A stretch of DNA of 64,000 nucleotides from Clostridium saccharoperbutylacetonicum N1-4(HMT) (lineage in GTDB: Bacteria > Bacillota > Clostridia > Clostridiales > Clostridiaceae). The stretch covers positions 929,001 to 993,000 of the forward strand of contig NC_020291.1 in the NCBI RefSeq assembly GCF_000340885.1, in the 5' to 3' direction. The notes below the pieces were generated by a model. The model was not told the origin of the DNA, made no database searches, and worked only from the letters and a program-made list of their open reading frames with translations. A program made the translations under genes and the position numbers. The number at the start of each line of letters is the position of its first letter. Position 1 is the first letter of the stretch. Positions 1 to 9,246 of the stretch are shown here, in pieces.

Positions 1-1302
1 AGAACTTTAGTAAAATGTTTAGTTTGTGGTGAAATATTTGATTCTAGTCTTGAAATTTGCCCAGTTTGTGGAGTTGGAAAAGAAAACTTCATAGAGGTTG
101 ATGATGATGAAAGTGATTATAAGAAAAACACTGATGAAATCTATTTAATTTTAGGAAATGGTGCGGCAGGTGTAAGTGCAGCTACCGCCATAAGGCAGAG
201 AAATGAAACTTGTTCTATAGTTATGGTTTCAAATGAAAGTATATTAGGCTATAATCGCCCTATGTTAACTAAATCAATTATAGCTAAATTTAGACCAAAA
301 CAAATCTTAATGCATGATAAATATTGGTACAAAGAAAAAAATATAACTAATGTTCTTGATAAAGAAATAATTAAGCTTGATACAAAAGAAAAAGAAGTAA
401 TATTTAATGATGGAATTAAACTTAAATATGATAAATGTATATATGCATTAGGTTCTGAATGCTTTGTTCCACCAATAACAGGAATTGATAAAAAAGCTGT
501 TATTGCAATACGTCGTGTTTCTGATGTTGATAAAATTATAGAAGTATTACCAAAGGTAAAAAATGTAGTTATAATTGGTGGAGGAGTTCTTGGGCTTGAA
601 GCAGCTTGGGAATTAAGCAAAACAAAGTGTAAAGTTACTGTATTAGAAATTGCTGATACCTTAATGGGTACACAATTAGATCATGAAGGTGGAAAGTTCT
701 TAGAAGAAGTAATAAAAGGAACTGGAATTGATATTAGATTAAATGTTAAGATTGATGAAATATTAGGGAAAAAATTAGCAACAGGAGTTAAAATTAATGG
801 AAATGAAACTCTTGAGGCAGACCTTATTATTGTATCTTGTGGAATAGTGCCTAATTCGAAGATTGCTAAAGAAGCAGGAATCAATTCTCATAAATCCGTG
901 CTTGTAAATGAAAAAATGGAAACTAATGTGGCAGATATCTATGCCTGTGGAGATTGTGCAGAATATGATGGAATAAATTATGGAACTTGGCCACAAGCTT
1001 TGGAAATGGGGAAAGTAGCTGGAGCAAATGCTGCAGGAGATTCTTTGAAATATGAAACAGTAGATGCAGCTTTAACTTTTAGTGGAATGAACACTTCAAT
1101 ATATGCAATTGGAGATAATGGAAAAAATCCATATCTAAAATATAAAACAGTAGAATTCAAAGATCCAATTAAGAAAATATATGAAAAATACTATTTCGCT
1201 AATAATCGTTTATGTGGAGCAATTTTAATTGGAGATACAAAAAAGATTGTTAAAGTAACACAAGATGTAAAAGAAAATAAATTATTTACTGACGTTTTTT
1301 AA
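1..1302 (+). CDS. Rubredoxin-domain FAD/NAD(P)-dependent oxidoreductase (5' partial)
   Basis: The frame is open from base 1, so the start lies outside the window. The visible 433 residues begin with a short rubredoxin-like iron-binding knuckle (CLVCG, ten residues, CPVCG; the spacing seen in rubrerythrin tails). A FAD-binding Rossmann motif follows (LGNGAAGVSAA), then a second, NAD(P)H-binding one (IIGGGVLGLEAAWEL) and the late FAD motif YACGDCAEY. This is the class I pyridine nucleotide-disulfide oxidoreductase fold without the redox CxxxxC. By family it should pass electrons from NAD(P)H to rubredoxin-type partners, as in NADH:rubredoxin reductases used by anaerobes against O2 and peroxide. 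More domains could precede the visible part. A terminator follows 11 bases after the stop. The exact electron acceptor cannot be read from sequence. Confidence 0.85.
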   Translation, partial: RTLVKCLVCGEIFDSSLEICPVCGVGKENFIEVDDDESDYKKNTDEIYLILGNGAAGVSAATAIRQRNETCSIVMVSNESILGYNRPMLTKSIIAKFRPKQILMHDKYWYKEKNITNVLDKEIIKLDTKEKEVIFNDGIKLKYDKCIYALGSECFVPPITGIDKKAVIAIRRVSDVDKIIEVLPKVKNVVIIGGGVLGLEAAWELSKTKCKVTVLEIADTLMGTQLDHEGGKFLEEVIKGTGIDIRLNVKIDEILGKKLATGVKINGNETLEADLIIVSCGIVPNSKIAKEAGINSHKSVLVNEKMETNVADIYACGDCAEYDGINYGTWPQALEMGKVAGANAAGDSLKYETVDAALTFSGMNTSIYAIGDNGKNPYLKYKTVEFKDPIKKIYEKYYFANNRLCGAILIGDTKKIVKVTQDVKENKLFTDVF

Positions 1303-1313
1303 AGTAATACCTG

Positions 1314-1350
1314 AAAAAATTAGAGCTTATTATGAGCTCTAATTTTTTTA
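1314..1350 (+). terminator. Intrinsic terminator of the oxidoreductase gene
   Basis: A perfect 14-bp inverted repeat (AAAAAATTAGAGCT / AGCTCTAATTTTTT) encloses a 7-base loop and runs into a T tract, 11 bases after the stop codon. Confidence 0.9.
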
Positions 1351-1619
1351 TTCTTTGAAATTTATAATTCAGTAAGATCTGTGGATAATATATAAAAAAG
1401 ACTATCTAACTGAGTTGTGTATAAGAAAAGAATAAAAAACAAATCATATTCGCCTGCATAAAATGTTCTCATATGCAGCATAGCTGCCATTTCTAATGTG
1501 CAGATTTTTCTCACATGCGTTCGAAAAGGCAGATGCGCACCTATAAAAAGAGTGCGAAGCACAATACGGAACTTAATATTAAAAATCTCCGGATCCATAG
1601 TCGCCTACGATTTTTTTAT
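1343..1619. repeat. Dispersed repeat family A, copy 1
   Basis: About 270 bp closely match 12811-13050, including the runs around AATCATATTCGCCTGCATAA and ACGTTCGAAAAGGCAGATGCG. Both copies start exactly in the T tract of a gene terminator and end in TCGCCT(A/G)CGATTTTTTT. This copy carries about 45 extra bases near 1542-1586. An open frame on the minus strand (1362-1598) is present in both copies but has no convincing ribosome site or recognisable product. I read this as a non-coding intergenic element. It fills most of the gap between the oxidoreductase and the isomerase gene; I see nothing else in 1620-1800 apart from a likely promoter area. Confidence 0.8.
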
Positions 1620-1810
1620 ATACATCATAGTTGAATGTTGAAAAGAATACTAAATTATGATACTTTTATTATGTAGAAATGTATTACAAAATTATAGTCT
1701 ATTGCAGGGCGCAATTTTTTGTAAAGTTTGATTTAAAAATTGTTTATATTAAAAGTGAAACAGAAAAATGAACACGTGTGCAAAAAATGTGATTATAAAG
1801 GAGAATTGTT

Positions 1811-2650
1811 ATGAGACTTGGAATGAGATGTCATGATGTAGTTCATACTAATCTTGAAGATTTAAGTGAAAGTATACAAAATAAGAATTTTAAAACTGTT
1901 CAGTTAGCACTAAGGAAAATTAATACGGGCTTCAATGCTAATAAAGCTCATATAACACCAGGAATGGCAAAGCATATAAGAGATATATTTGCTAAACATG
2001 ATATAAGTATAGGTATATTAGGTTGCTATGTGAATATAGCTCATCCTGATAATGATGAACTTAAGGTATTATTAGATAGATTCAAAGAACATATAAGATT
2101 TGCGAGAGATTTTGGATGTAGTCTTGTGGGAACAGAAACTGGCGCTTTGAACAAAGAATATGTTTATGGACCAGAAAATAATACAGAAGAAGCTTTTTTA
2201 AGAACTTTAAATTCTGTAAGAATATTAGTAGAAGAAGCTGAGAAGTTTGGAGTAATTGTTGCTATTGAAGGAGTTGCAAATCATATAATCAATACTCCAG
2301 AAAGAATGAAGATGGTACTTAATAATATTCCATCTAATAATCTACAAGTAATTTTTGATCCAACAAATTATATGACTGTAGAAAATTATAAAGATCAAGA
2401 TGAGATGATGAAAAAAAACTTTGAATTATTTGGAGATAGAATAGTTGCTATTCATGCAAAAGATTTTATATGTGAAGATAATGAAATTAAATTAGTTCCA
2501 ATTGGAAAAGGTTTGTTAAATTATGAATTGTTACTATCACTAATAAAAGAAAATAATCCTTATATTGAGGTGTTTCTTGAAAGTACAAAACCAGAACATG
2601 TAGATGAAAGTGTTGATTACATTACTAAAATATATAATAGTGTGAAGTAA
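1811..2650 (+). CDS. Sugar phosphate isomerase/epimerase-like TIM-barrel protein
   Basis: The product has 279 residues and belongs to the xylose isomerase-like TIM-barrel superfamily (AP endonuclease 2 family). Metal-ligand positions typical of the fold are visible: Glu in VAIEGVANH, Asp in IFDPTNYM, the HAKD segment, and a late Glu in VFLEST. Such enzymes isomerise or epimerise keto sugars, inositol derivatives or tagatose/fructose-type substrates using a divalent metal. The ATG is preceded by AAAGGAG at good spacing. It stands alone, 457 bases ahead of the glycerate/gluconate cassette on the same strand, so a shared role in sugar-acid use is possible but not shown. The substrate cannot be assigned. 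Confidence 0.8.
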   Translation: MRLGMRCHDVVHTNLEDLSESIQNKNFKTVQLALRKINTGFNANKAHITPGMAKHIRDIFAKHDISIGILGCYVNIAHPDNDELKVLLDRFKEHIRFARDFGCSLVGTETGALNKEYVYGPENNTEEAFLRTLNSVRILVEEAEKFGVIVAIEGVANHIINTPERMKMVLNNIPSNNLQVIFDPTNYMTVENYKDQDEMMKKNFELFGDRIVAIHAKDFICEDNEIKLVPIGKGLLNYELLLSLIKENNPYIEVFLESTKPEHVDESVDYITKIYNSVK

Positions 2651-2714
2651 GAAAGAGTAAGTTTAAGAGAAAAATTAAATTACTAAGAATTGAATGACCA
2701 CAAGAAGTTAAGTG

Positions 2715-2798
2715 ACTGTTACATTAAGATAAAAAATAATATATTAAGTTGTTTTTATAACAAAATAATATATTATCTGATTTACTTGATATAACAGT
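2715..2798. repeat. 82-bp imperfect palindrome in the 2651-3107 gap
   Basis: The left arm starts ACTGTTACATTAAG and the right arm ends CTTGATATAACAGT. With the inner ATAATATATTA / TAATATATTAT arms this makes a nearly continuous hairpin of about 30 pairs around a loop near 2748-2766. There is no T tract, so it is not a typical terminator. It may be a small palindromic element or a structured 3' end of the isomerase mRNA. The rest of the gap holds no gene that I can support. Confidence 0.55.
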
Positions 2799-3035
2799 TT
2801 CTGTTTTATTTGTATTCATAAATACATTTTAATTAAGACTTCCTTCAATGAACAATTATATTAATGCATATTAAGGATAAATTTGGTTAATAAATTAGAA
2901 AAAACATTAATTTTATGGGAAATAATTGATTCAATGTATAAAAAAATAAAATTATTTGTGCAAATGAACAAAAAAAAACGTTAAGTAAACAATATCAGAT
3001 GAATAATAAATATATTATTATTTTATATGTTAGTA

Positions 3036-3047
3036 AACGTTAACGTT
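3036..3047. promoter_or_regulatory. Perfect palindrome AACGTTAACGTT, candidate LacI/CcpA-type operator
   Basis: A 12-base perfect palindrome lies 61 bases before the GntP start codon, and a related AAACGTTAAG sits at about 2977-2986. CG-centred AACGTT palindromes are typical of LacI-family and CcpA (cre) sites. The site suggests carbon-source control of the transporter-kinase operon. No LacI gene is nearby, so CcpA or the downstream CdaR-type regulator are the candidates. Confidence 0.4.
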
Positions 3048-3107
3048 ATTTAGCTATTGTAGCAAGTTATATAATTTTTTAATTTATTAAATTTAGGAGG
3101 AAGTAAA

Positions 3108-4406
3108 ATGGCAATTATTCATTGGAGTGGAGCGGTTATTGGTTTAGCAATTGCAATAATATTAATTTTAAGAAAGGTAAATCCAGTATATGCACTTTTT
3201 GGCGGAGCTATAATAGGTGGACTAATTGGAGGAGCGAGCTTAGCTCAAACAACACAGGCGCTTATTGATGGTACTAGTAGCGTAATGGGGGCAGTAGTTA
3301 GAGTACTTGCAGCAGGAGTACTTGCAGGGATTTTGATTGAATCTGGTGCAGCAGAAAAAATTGCAGAAACTATAGTAGAAAAACTTGGTGAGAAAAAAGC
3401 ATTGCTTGCAATAGCTTTAGCAACTATGGTTATTACAGCAGTAGGTGTATTTGTTACAGTTGCAGTTATTATAGTTGCACCAATAGCATTATCTGTAGCT
3501 AAAAAAGCAGGACTTACTAAATCTGCAATACTTTTAGCTATGATAGGTGGAGGTAAGTCTGGAAATATAATGTCACCTAATCCAAATACTATTGCAGTAG
3601 CAAAAGGGTTTGATGTAGACTTGGCACAAGTAATGATAAGAGGATTTATTCCAGCAATAGTAGGATTAGTAGTTACATATTTTGTTGCTACATTGCTAAA
3701 TAAAAGAGGAGAAGCAATTAAAGAAATAACTATAAAAGAATCAGAAGCAGCAATAACAACTAATAAGGAAAAAACAAGTTTTGGCAAAGCAATGGTAGCA
3801 CCAATAGTAGCTATAATATTGTTAGCAATTAGTCCTGTTGGAAGTATGCTTAATATACCAGCACTTGCGGCGATTAAAATTGATTCATTGATTATACTAC
3901 CATTTGCAGGTATTATAGGGTTAATTGCAATGGGTAAATTTAATAAATTTATTCCTTACACAACTTCAGGTTTAAATAAAATGACAGGTACAGCAGTTAT
4001 TTTAATTGGAGCAGGAGCAATAGCAGGTATAATTTCTAAATCTAATTTAAGTGATGCAGTAGTATACTGTATTCAAACAACAGGTATTTCAGGAGTATTT
4101 TTAGCACCAATATCAGGTATATTAATGGCAGGAGCTACAGCATCAACATCAACAGGAGCACTTGTAGCAGCTGGTAGTTTTGGGAAAGCAATATTAGCTA
4201 TGGGAGTAGCTCCGTTAAATGCAGCTGTTATGGTTCATACAGGAGCAATAGTAATTGATCACTTACCACACGGAACATTCTTCCATACTACAGCAGATTG
4301 TGTAAAAATGGATATTAAGGAACGTATGAAGTTAATGCCACTTGAATCTCTAATTGGTGGAGCTACGTGTATTGTAGCAACAATTGTATATGGATTTTTA
4401 ATGTAA
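3108..4406 (+). CDS. GntP-family gluconate/glycerate:H+ symporter
   Basis: This is a 432-residue, very hydrophobic protein with about twelve membrane segments and the layout of the GntP/GntT family (Gly/Ala-rich helices such as ALFGGAIIGGLIGGASLAQ, and the conserved GGGKSGNIMSPNPNT loop). Members import gluconate, glycerate or related sugar acids with protons across the cytoplasmic membrane. The start has a strong AGGAGG at normal spacing. The next gene, 52 bases on, is a glycerate kinase, so glycerate is the most likely cargo. Gluconate or another hydroxy acid remains possible. Confidence 0.88.
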   Translation: MAIIHWSGAVIGLAIAIILILRKVNPVYALFGGAIIGGLIGGASLAQTTQALIDGTSSVMGAVVRVLAAGVLAGILIESGAAEKIAETIVEKLGEKKALLAIALATMVITAVGVFVTVAVIIVAPIALSVAKKAGLTKSAILLAMIGGGKSGNIMSPNPNTIAVAKGFDVDLAQVMIRGFIPAIVGLVVTYFVATLLNKRGEAIKEITIKESEAAITTNKEKTSFGKAMVAPIVAIILLAISPVGSMLNIPALAAIKIDSLIILPFAGIIGLIAMGKFNKFIPYTTSGLNKMTGTAVILIGAGAIAGIISKSNLSDAVVYCIQTTGISGVFLAPISGILMAGATASTSTGALVAAGSFGKAILAMGVAPLNAAVMVHTGAIVIDHLPHGTFFHTTADCVKMDIKERMKLMPLESLIGGATCIVATIVYGFLM

Positions 4407-4458
4407 TTTCAATTATTAATTAGTTTTTAATATAAGCGAGAAATAAGGAGAGTTTAAT

Positions 4459-5601
4459 ATGGAAAAAGAATTAACTATTGTATTAGCACCAGACTCATTC
4501 AAGGAAAGTATGACAGCAAAAGAAGTATGTGAAGCAATAGAAAATGGTATAAAGAAAGTAAATGATAAGATTAATTGTATACATGTACCTATGGCTGATG
4601 GTGGAGAAGGAACTATGCAGTCATTAGTAGATGCGACTGATGGAAAGATATATTCTTTAAAAGTAGTTGGTCCTTTAGGAAATGAAGTGGAAGCAGAATA
4701 TGGAATTTTAGGTGATGGTGAAATAGGAATATTAGAAATGGCTAGTGCAAGCGGAATACATTTAGTTTCTCCTGAAAAAAGGAATCCATTATTAACTACT
4801 ACTTATGGTACAGGACAACTTATAAAAGCTTGCTTAGATCATGGCGTTAAAAAATTATTAATAGGTATTGGTGGAAGTGCAACGAATGACGGAGGAGCAG
4901 GCGTTATACAAGCACTTGGCGGAAAATTATTAGATAAACAAGGAACTGAATTAGGTTTTGGCGGAGGAGAACTTGGGAAATTAAATACTATTGATTTAAG
5001 TGAATTCGATGCTAGATTAAAAGATGTTACTATAGAAGTAGCTTGCGATGTTAATAATCCACTTTGTGGTGAAAAGGGAGCTTCAAATGTATTTGGTCCA
5101 CAAAAAGGTGCTAATAAAGCAATGATAGATGTATTAGATGATAATTTAAGACATTATGCAGATGTAATAAAAAAGCAATTAGGAAAAGATGTAATTAATG
5201 AACCTGGTGCTGGAGCAGCAGGAGGACTTGGTGCAGGACTTATGGCTTTCTTAAATGGTACTTTAAAAAAAGGAATTGAAATGGTGATAGAGTACGCTAA
5301 ACTTGAAGAAAAAGTTAAAGAAGCAGATATGGTTTGGACAGGCGAAGGAAGTATAGATTTCCAAACTCAATATGGTAAAACACCATTAGGGGTTGCAACA
5401 ATTGCTAAGAAATACAATAAACCAGTAATTGCATTGGCAGGAAGAGTTGGAGAAGATATAGAAGTCTTATATGAAAAAGGTATAGATTCAATATTTGGTA
5501 TAACTAAAGGGGCAACTTCTTTAGAAGAGGCATTAGTAAAAGGAAAAGAAAATATTGAAAAGACAGCTGAAAATATAATAAGACTAATTAATTTACTATA
5601 A
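4459..5601 (+). CDS. glxK: Glycerate kinase
   Basis: The 380 residues match the GlxK/GarK (type I glycerate kinase) family. Visible hallmarks are APDSFKESMTAKEV at the N-terminus, ADGGEGT, IGIGGSATNDGGAG in the nucleotide-binding region, PGAGAAGGLGAG and WTGEGSIDFQTQYGKTP near the C-terminus. The enzyme phosphorylates D-glycerate with ATP, giving 2-phosphoglycerate in GarK-type enzymes, which feeds glycolysis. It follows the GntP permease in the same operon (AAGGAG ribosome site), making an uptake-and-phosphorylation pair. The operon terminator is displaced to 6021-6050 by an inserted repeat. Confidence 0.92.
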   Translation: MEKELTIVLAPDSFKESMTAKEVCEAIENGIKKVNDKINCIHVPMADGGEGTMQSLVDATDGKIYSLKVVGPLGNEVEAEYGILGDGEIGILEMASASGIHLVSPEKRNPLLTTTYGTGQLIKACLDHGVKKLLIGIGGSATNDGGAGVIQALGGKLLDKQGTELGFGGGELGKLNTIDLSEFDARLKDVTIEVACDVNNPLCGEKGASNVFGPQKGANKAMIDVLDDNLRHYADVIKKQLGKDVINEPGAGAAGGLGAGLMAFLNGTLKKGIEMVIEYAKLEEKVKEADMVWTGEGSIDFQTQYGKTPLGVATIAKKYNKPVIALAGRVGEDIEVLYEKGIDSIFGITKGATSLEEALVKGKENIEKTAENIIRLINLL

Positions 5602-5636
5602 TTATATGTTAGGAAAAGAGTTGTTCAAATATTAAA

Positions 5637-5943
5637 GATATCCAAAGTGAGAATTAGAATTATGCAACAATTACCGAAATCAGATACATTTATCTTCCAC
5701 AGGACTAGTGAAATTTTCGCTGGAAGGTTCTAAATGGCGGCATGTCATCATTTGAGCGTGTTCCAGATGTAAAATCTTGACAAGCTCAAATGAAACAAGC
5801 CACCATTAATAACCATCATCAGCTTAATTTCACATGCCTGCTTCCAGAAAAATGTATCTAATTTCTAGTGTAGTGTTACGATTATAATTTCTCAATGATG
5901 CATGTATATTCCATTTATAAGTTTGATTATTAATTTGGATATC
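5637..5943. repeat. Dispersed repeat family B, copy 1 (MITE-like)
   Basis: About 307 bp begin GATATCCAAA and end TTTGGATATC, an inverted terminal pair. They share long runs with 24812-25228 and 62984-63300, for example TAGTGTAGTGTTACGATTAT and ATATTCCATTTATAAGTTTG. No transposase is encoded. The element sits between the glycerate kinase gene and the terminator at 6021, so it looks inserted in the 3' untranslated region. Together with that terminator it accounts for the 5602-6100 gap. Confidence 0.85.
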
Positions 5944-6020
5944 TGTGAAGCTGTTCAAAGGAAATCAACAGTTATTGATTATTGACAATTAAGAGACCGG
6001 AAACTTATTAAGATTATTTA

Positions 6021-6050
6021 AGAGTGCGTTTGATTTTTAAACGCACTTTT
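6021..6050 (+). terminator. Intrinsic terminator, probably of the gntP-glycerate kinase operon
   Basis: AGTGCGTTT and AAACGCACT pair around a short AT loop and are followed by TTTTAATTT. It lies 420 bases after the kinase stop, beyond the repeat element. Confidence 0.8.
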
Positions 6051-6100
6051 AATTTATATTTGTTATAATATCAATAATATTAATGAGGATGTGAAGAATT

Positions 6101-7129
6101 ATGAAATTATCAAAAACTATAGCACAAAAGATTGTTTTAGAAATGATGGATGTGATTCCTTACAATATAAATGTTATGGATGAAAATGGAGTAATTATAG
6201 GAAGTGGTGATATAAACCGCATTGGAAATATTCATGAAGGAGCCAAAAATGCTATAAATAATCAGCATATAAATGAAGTTTATGCTGAAGATGAGAAAAT
6301 GAAACCAGGAGTAAATGAACCAATTATATTTAATGAAGAAGTAATAGGAGTCATAGGGATTACAGGACATCCAGATGAGGTAAGAAGATTTAGTAAATTA
6401 GTACGTGTAACAGCTGTTTTGTTGATTGAGCAAGCAAAAATTGACGAAGAGGTTCAAAATGAAAGATTAAATATGCAGAAGTTTTATCATGAATTAGCAC
6501 ATAGAAAAACTATATATGATGATAAATTTCACGAAAGAGCTAAAAGTTATGGACTTGATCTAACAAAAAAGTGCCAAGTTATTCTTGTAGAAGGAAATAT
6601 AAATGAACATAAATTTAAAACTTTATGTCAGAAGTATTCACATTATAATGAGATTAATAATAGAATGGCTTTCTTTACAACATCTAATCGTATATATAAA
6701 TCACTATTAGAGGATTTAAAAGGAAATAATGAAGTAAATAAGATTAGTATTGGTGGAATGGAGGTTATTGCAGCAATTTCATTGGAAAATGCTGAACTAG
6801 CAATGGAATTTGGAGCAAAGATAAAGCCAGCAAGCCTAGTCTATAATTATGAAGAATTGAAATTTATTATTCATTTAGCACATGCAAATAAGGTGGAATT
6901 AGTTTCGTTAATGTCCAATCTAGATAAAGCAGGAAATAAGTTAGAATTAATTCAAACTATAGAAGCATATATTGAGGAAAATGGAGATATTAGTAGTGTT
7001 GCCAATAAATTAAATATACATAGAAATACTTTAAATTATAGGTTGGAGAGAATTAACAACCTAACTGGTAAGAATCCTAAAAATTTGTTAGAACTATTTG
7101 AATTATTATGTGGATTAATTTGGAGATAA
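6101..7129 (+). CDS. CdaR-family sugar-diacid transcriptional regulator
   Basis: The 342 residues have the CdaR architecture. The N-terminal sugar-diacid recognition domain covers about residues 1-130 (start MKLSKTIAQKIV; GSGDINRIGNIHEGA). The C-terminal PucR-type helix-turn-helix covers about residues 285-342 (VANKLNIHRNTLNYRLERI). CdaR proteins activate uptake and degradation genes for glycerate, glucarate or galactarate. It follows the GntP/glycerate kinase operon on the same strand with its own likely -10 (TATAAT at 6064-6069), so it is the obvious local activator. The ribosome site is GAGGATGTG. Direct DNA targets are not visible with certainty. Confidence 0.9.
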   Translation: MKLSKTIAQKIVLEMMDVIPYNINVMDENGVIIGSGDINRIGNIHEGAKNAINNQHINEVYAEDEKMKPGVNEPIIFNEEVIGVIGITGHPDEVRRFSKLVRVTAVLLIEQAKIDEEVQNERLNMQKFYHELAHRKTIYDDKFHERAKSYGLDLTKKCQVILVEGNINEHKFKTLCQKYSHYNEINNRMAFFTTSNRIYKSLLEDLKGNNEVNKISIGGMEVIAAISLENAELAMEFGAKIKPASLVYNYEELKFIIHLAHANKVELVSLMSNLDKAGNKLELIQTIEAYIEENGDISSVANKLNIHRNTLNYRLERINNLTGKNPKNLLELFELLCGLIWR

Positions 7130-7167
7130 GTTTTAGATATTAAAATAAGAATTAAAACATTAAAGTA

Positions 7168-7203
7168 TGGCAGTTAGTATTTTATATACTAGCTGTCTGT
7201 TTC
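7168..7203 (+). terminator. Hairpin after the CdaR-type gene
   Basis: GGCAGTTAGTAT pairs with ATACTAGCTGTC (12 pairs, G-U included) about 40 bases after the stop. The T tract is weak, so termination is likely but not certain. Confidence 0.55.
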
Positions 7204-7349
7204 ATGTATTATTAATTAGATTTCAATGGTAAAAAGTTAGCTATTATATAGTGTGTTTAAAAATCTAAAAATCTGGTATATACTATTAATTAAATGATTA
7301 AGTGTAAATTTAAGGTTAATTTCAGTATTAGTTTAGAAAGGTAATTAGT

Positions 7350-9131
7350 ATGGATAATAAGCAAAAGATTTTTTATGCTTTAAAAAAGTATTATGGTTTT
7401 GAGACTTTAAGAAGAGGTCAACTTGAAATAATGAATAGTATTTTAAATGGTATAGATACTTTTTGCCTTATGCCAACAGGTGCTGGAAAATCAATTTGTT
7501 ATCAGATACCAGCAATAATACTTCAAGGTATAACAATTGTAATAGCACCATTGATTTCACTTATGAAAGACCAAGTAGATAATCTTATAGGTGCTGGAGT
7601 TAAAGCAACTTATATTAATAGCACACAAAGTATAGATACTATAAAAAAAATATTAATAGAAGCAGCAATGGGAGAATATAAAATACTATATATTTCTCCA
7701 GAACGCCTTGAATCTAAAATTTTCAAAGATATGATTAAAGATTTATATATTTCACAAATTGTAATAGATGAAGCTCATTGTGTATCACAATGGGGACATG
7801 ATTTTAGACAGAGTTATTTAGAAATCTCTAATTTTTATGACAGTCTTAAATTTAAACCTACACTGTCAGCCTTTACAGCAACAGCAACTGAAGCTGTTAG
7901 GGAAGATTCAATAAAACTTTTAGGACTTAAAAATCCTTATGTATATAGGGGTGATATTAATAGAGAAAATTTAAATATTAATGTGCTTAAAGAAGTAGAT
8001 AAGCTTGAGATATTAAAAGATATAATAAGGGAAAATGAAGGGGAAGCAGGAATAGTATATTGTGCTTCAAGGAAAGAAGTAGATGAACTTTATTATTATT
8101 TAAAAGATTTAGGCTATAATGTTGGAAAATATCATGGTGGACTTAAGGATGAAGAAAAAGAAAGATATCAAGAAAATTTCTTGTATGAAAATATAGATAT
8201 AATTATAGCAACTAATGCCTTTGGAATGGGAATAGATAAGTCCAATATAAGGTTTGTTGTTCACTTTACACTTCCACAAAATATAGAATCTTATTATCAG
8301 GAAATAGGTAGAGGTGGACGTGATGGAGAAAAATGCAATTGTTATTTATTTTATTGTGAAGCGGATATAAGTAGAGTCGAATACATAATAAATAAAAGTT
8401 CGTCAATAAAAAGAAGAGAAATTCAACTTAGGCAATTTCAAGCTATGATTGATTATTGTAATTTAAAAGAATGTTATAGGAAATATATATTAAATTACTT
8501 TGGTAATGAACGTAAACTGAATTATTGTAATAATTGTAGCAACTGTTTAAATGATGATGAATTAAAAGATTTTACAAGAGAAAGTCAAATGATATTATCA
8601 ACAGTTTTTAGAACTAAGGAAAAGTATGGAGTATCAGTTCTTGTTGATATTTTAAAGGGGTTTAAGGGCCCTAAAATAATTCAAAATAACTTAGATAAGC
8701 TTACTACATATGGAATAATGAAGGAATACGATAGTGGCTTTATAAAAGATTTAATTAAAAATTTACTAAGTGAAGGGTATGTTGATTTAAAAGAAGGAAC
8801 ATATTCCATGCTAAAACTAAATGCTAGATCAATGAAATTATTAAAGAGTCAAGAAAAATTAGTGTTGAAAATTCTAGATAAGAGGGAACCTCTTTTAAAT
8901 AAGGAGCTCTTTGAAGCCTTAAAGAGATGGAGAAAAGAGAAAGCTTATAAAGAAAGAATAAAACCATACATAATTTTTTCAGATACTAGTTTAATTGCTA
9001 TATCTAATAGTAAACCTAAAACAATAGAGGAATTATTAGAAATTAGAGGGGTAGGAATTAAGAAGATAGAAGCTTATGGTAAGGAATTATTAAATATAGT
9101 TCAGATAACTGATGAAAGAGAAGCTAAATAA
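7350..9131 (+). CDS. recQ: ATP-dependent DNA helicase RecQ
   Basis: The 593-residue RecQ-type superfamily 2 helicase shows motif I (MPTGAGKSICYQIP), the DEAH box (VIDEAHCVSQWGHDFR), motif III (SAFTATATEAV) and motif VI (YYQEIGRGGRDG). The four-cysteine zinc site lies around residues 373-398 (C..., CNNCSNC). A winged-helix RQC region follows, and an HRDC-like tail contains LEIRGVGIKKIEAYG. It unwinds DNA 3' to 5' during recombination and fork repair. The length is typical of clostridial RecQ. It stands alone, with GAAAGG ahead of the ATG. Confidence 0.95.
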   Translation: MDNKQKIFYALKKYYGFETLRRGQLEIMNSILNGIDTFCLMPTGAGKSICYQIPAIILQGITIVIAPLISLMKDQVDNLIGAGVKATYINSTQSIDTIKKILIEAAMGEYKILYISPERLESKIFKDMIKDLYISQIVIDEAHCVSQWGHDFRQSYLEISNFYDSLKFKPTLSAFTATATEAVREDSIKLLGLKNPYVYRGDINRENLNINVLKEVDKLEILKDIIRENEGEAGIVYCASRKEVDELYYYLKDLGYNVGKYHGGLKDEEKERYQENFLYENIDIIIATNAFGMGIDKSNIRFVVHFTLPQNIESYYQEIGRGGRDGEKCNCYLFYCEADISRVEYIINKSSSIKRREIQLRQFQAMIDYCNLKECYRKYILNYFGNERKLNYCNNCSNCLNDDELKDFTRESQMILSTVFRTKEKYGVSVLVDILKGFKGPKIIQNNLDKLTTYGIMKEYDSGFIKDLIKNLLSEGYVDLKEGTYSMLKLNARSMKLLKSQEKLVLKILDKREPLLNKELFEALKRWRKEKAYKERIKPYIIFSDTSLIAISNSKPKTIEELLEIRGVGIKKIEAYGKELLNIVQITDEREAK

Positions 9132-9246
9132 ATGTTATCTAAAGTGTTTATTTATATGTGCTCAATTTAATTTTATGTTAAAATAGTAAATGTTATGTTT
9201 AGATAAAGTTTAATTAATTAAAGAAAATTACAAAAGGAGTTAACCA

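Noticed and set aside
1362..1598. Minus-strand frame of 78 codons, with a related one at 12831-13028
   Set aside because: Both are products of repeat family A. They differ in length and N-terminus and have no ribosome site; the likeness is explained by nucleotide identity of the element.
3245..3787. 180-codon minus-strand frame inside the GntP gene
   Set aside because: Antisense shadow of a clear transporter gene with full family motifs and a strong ribosome site.
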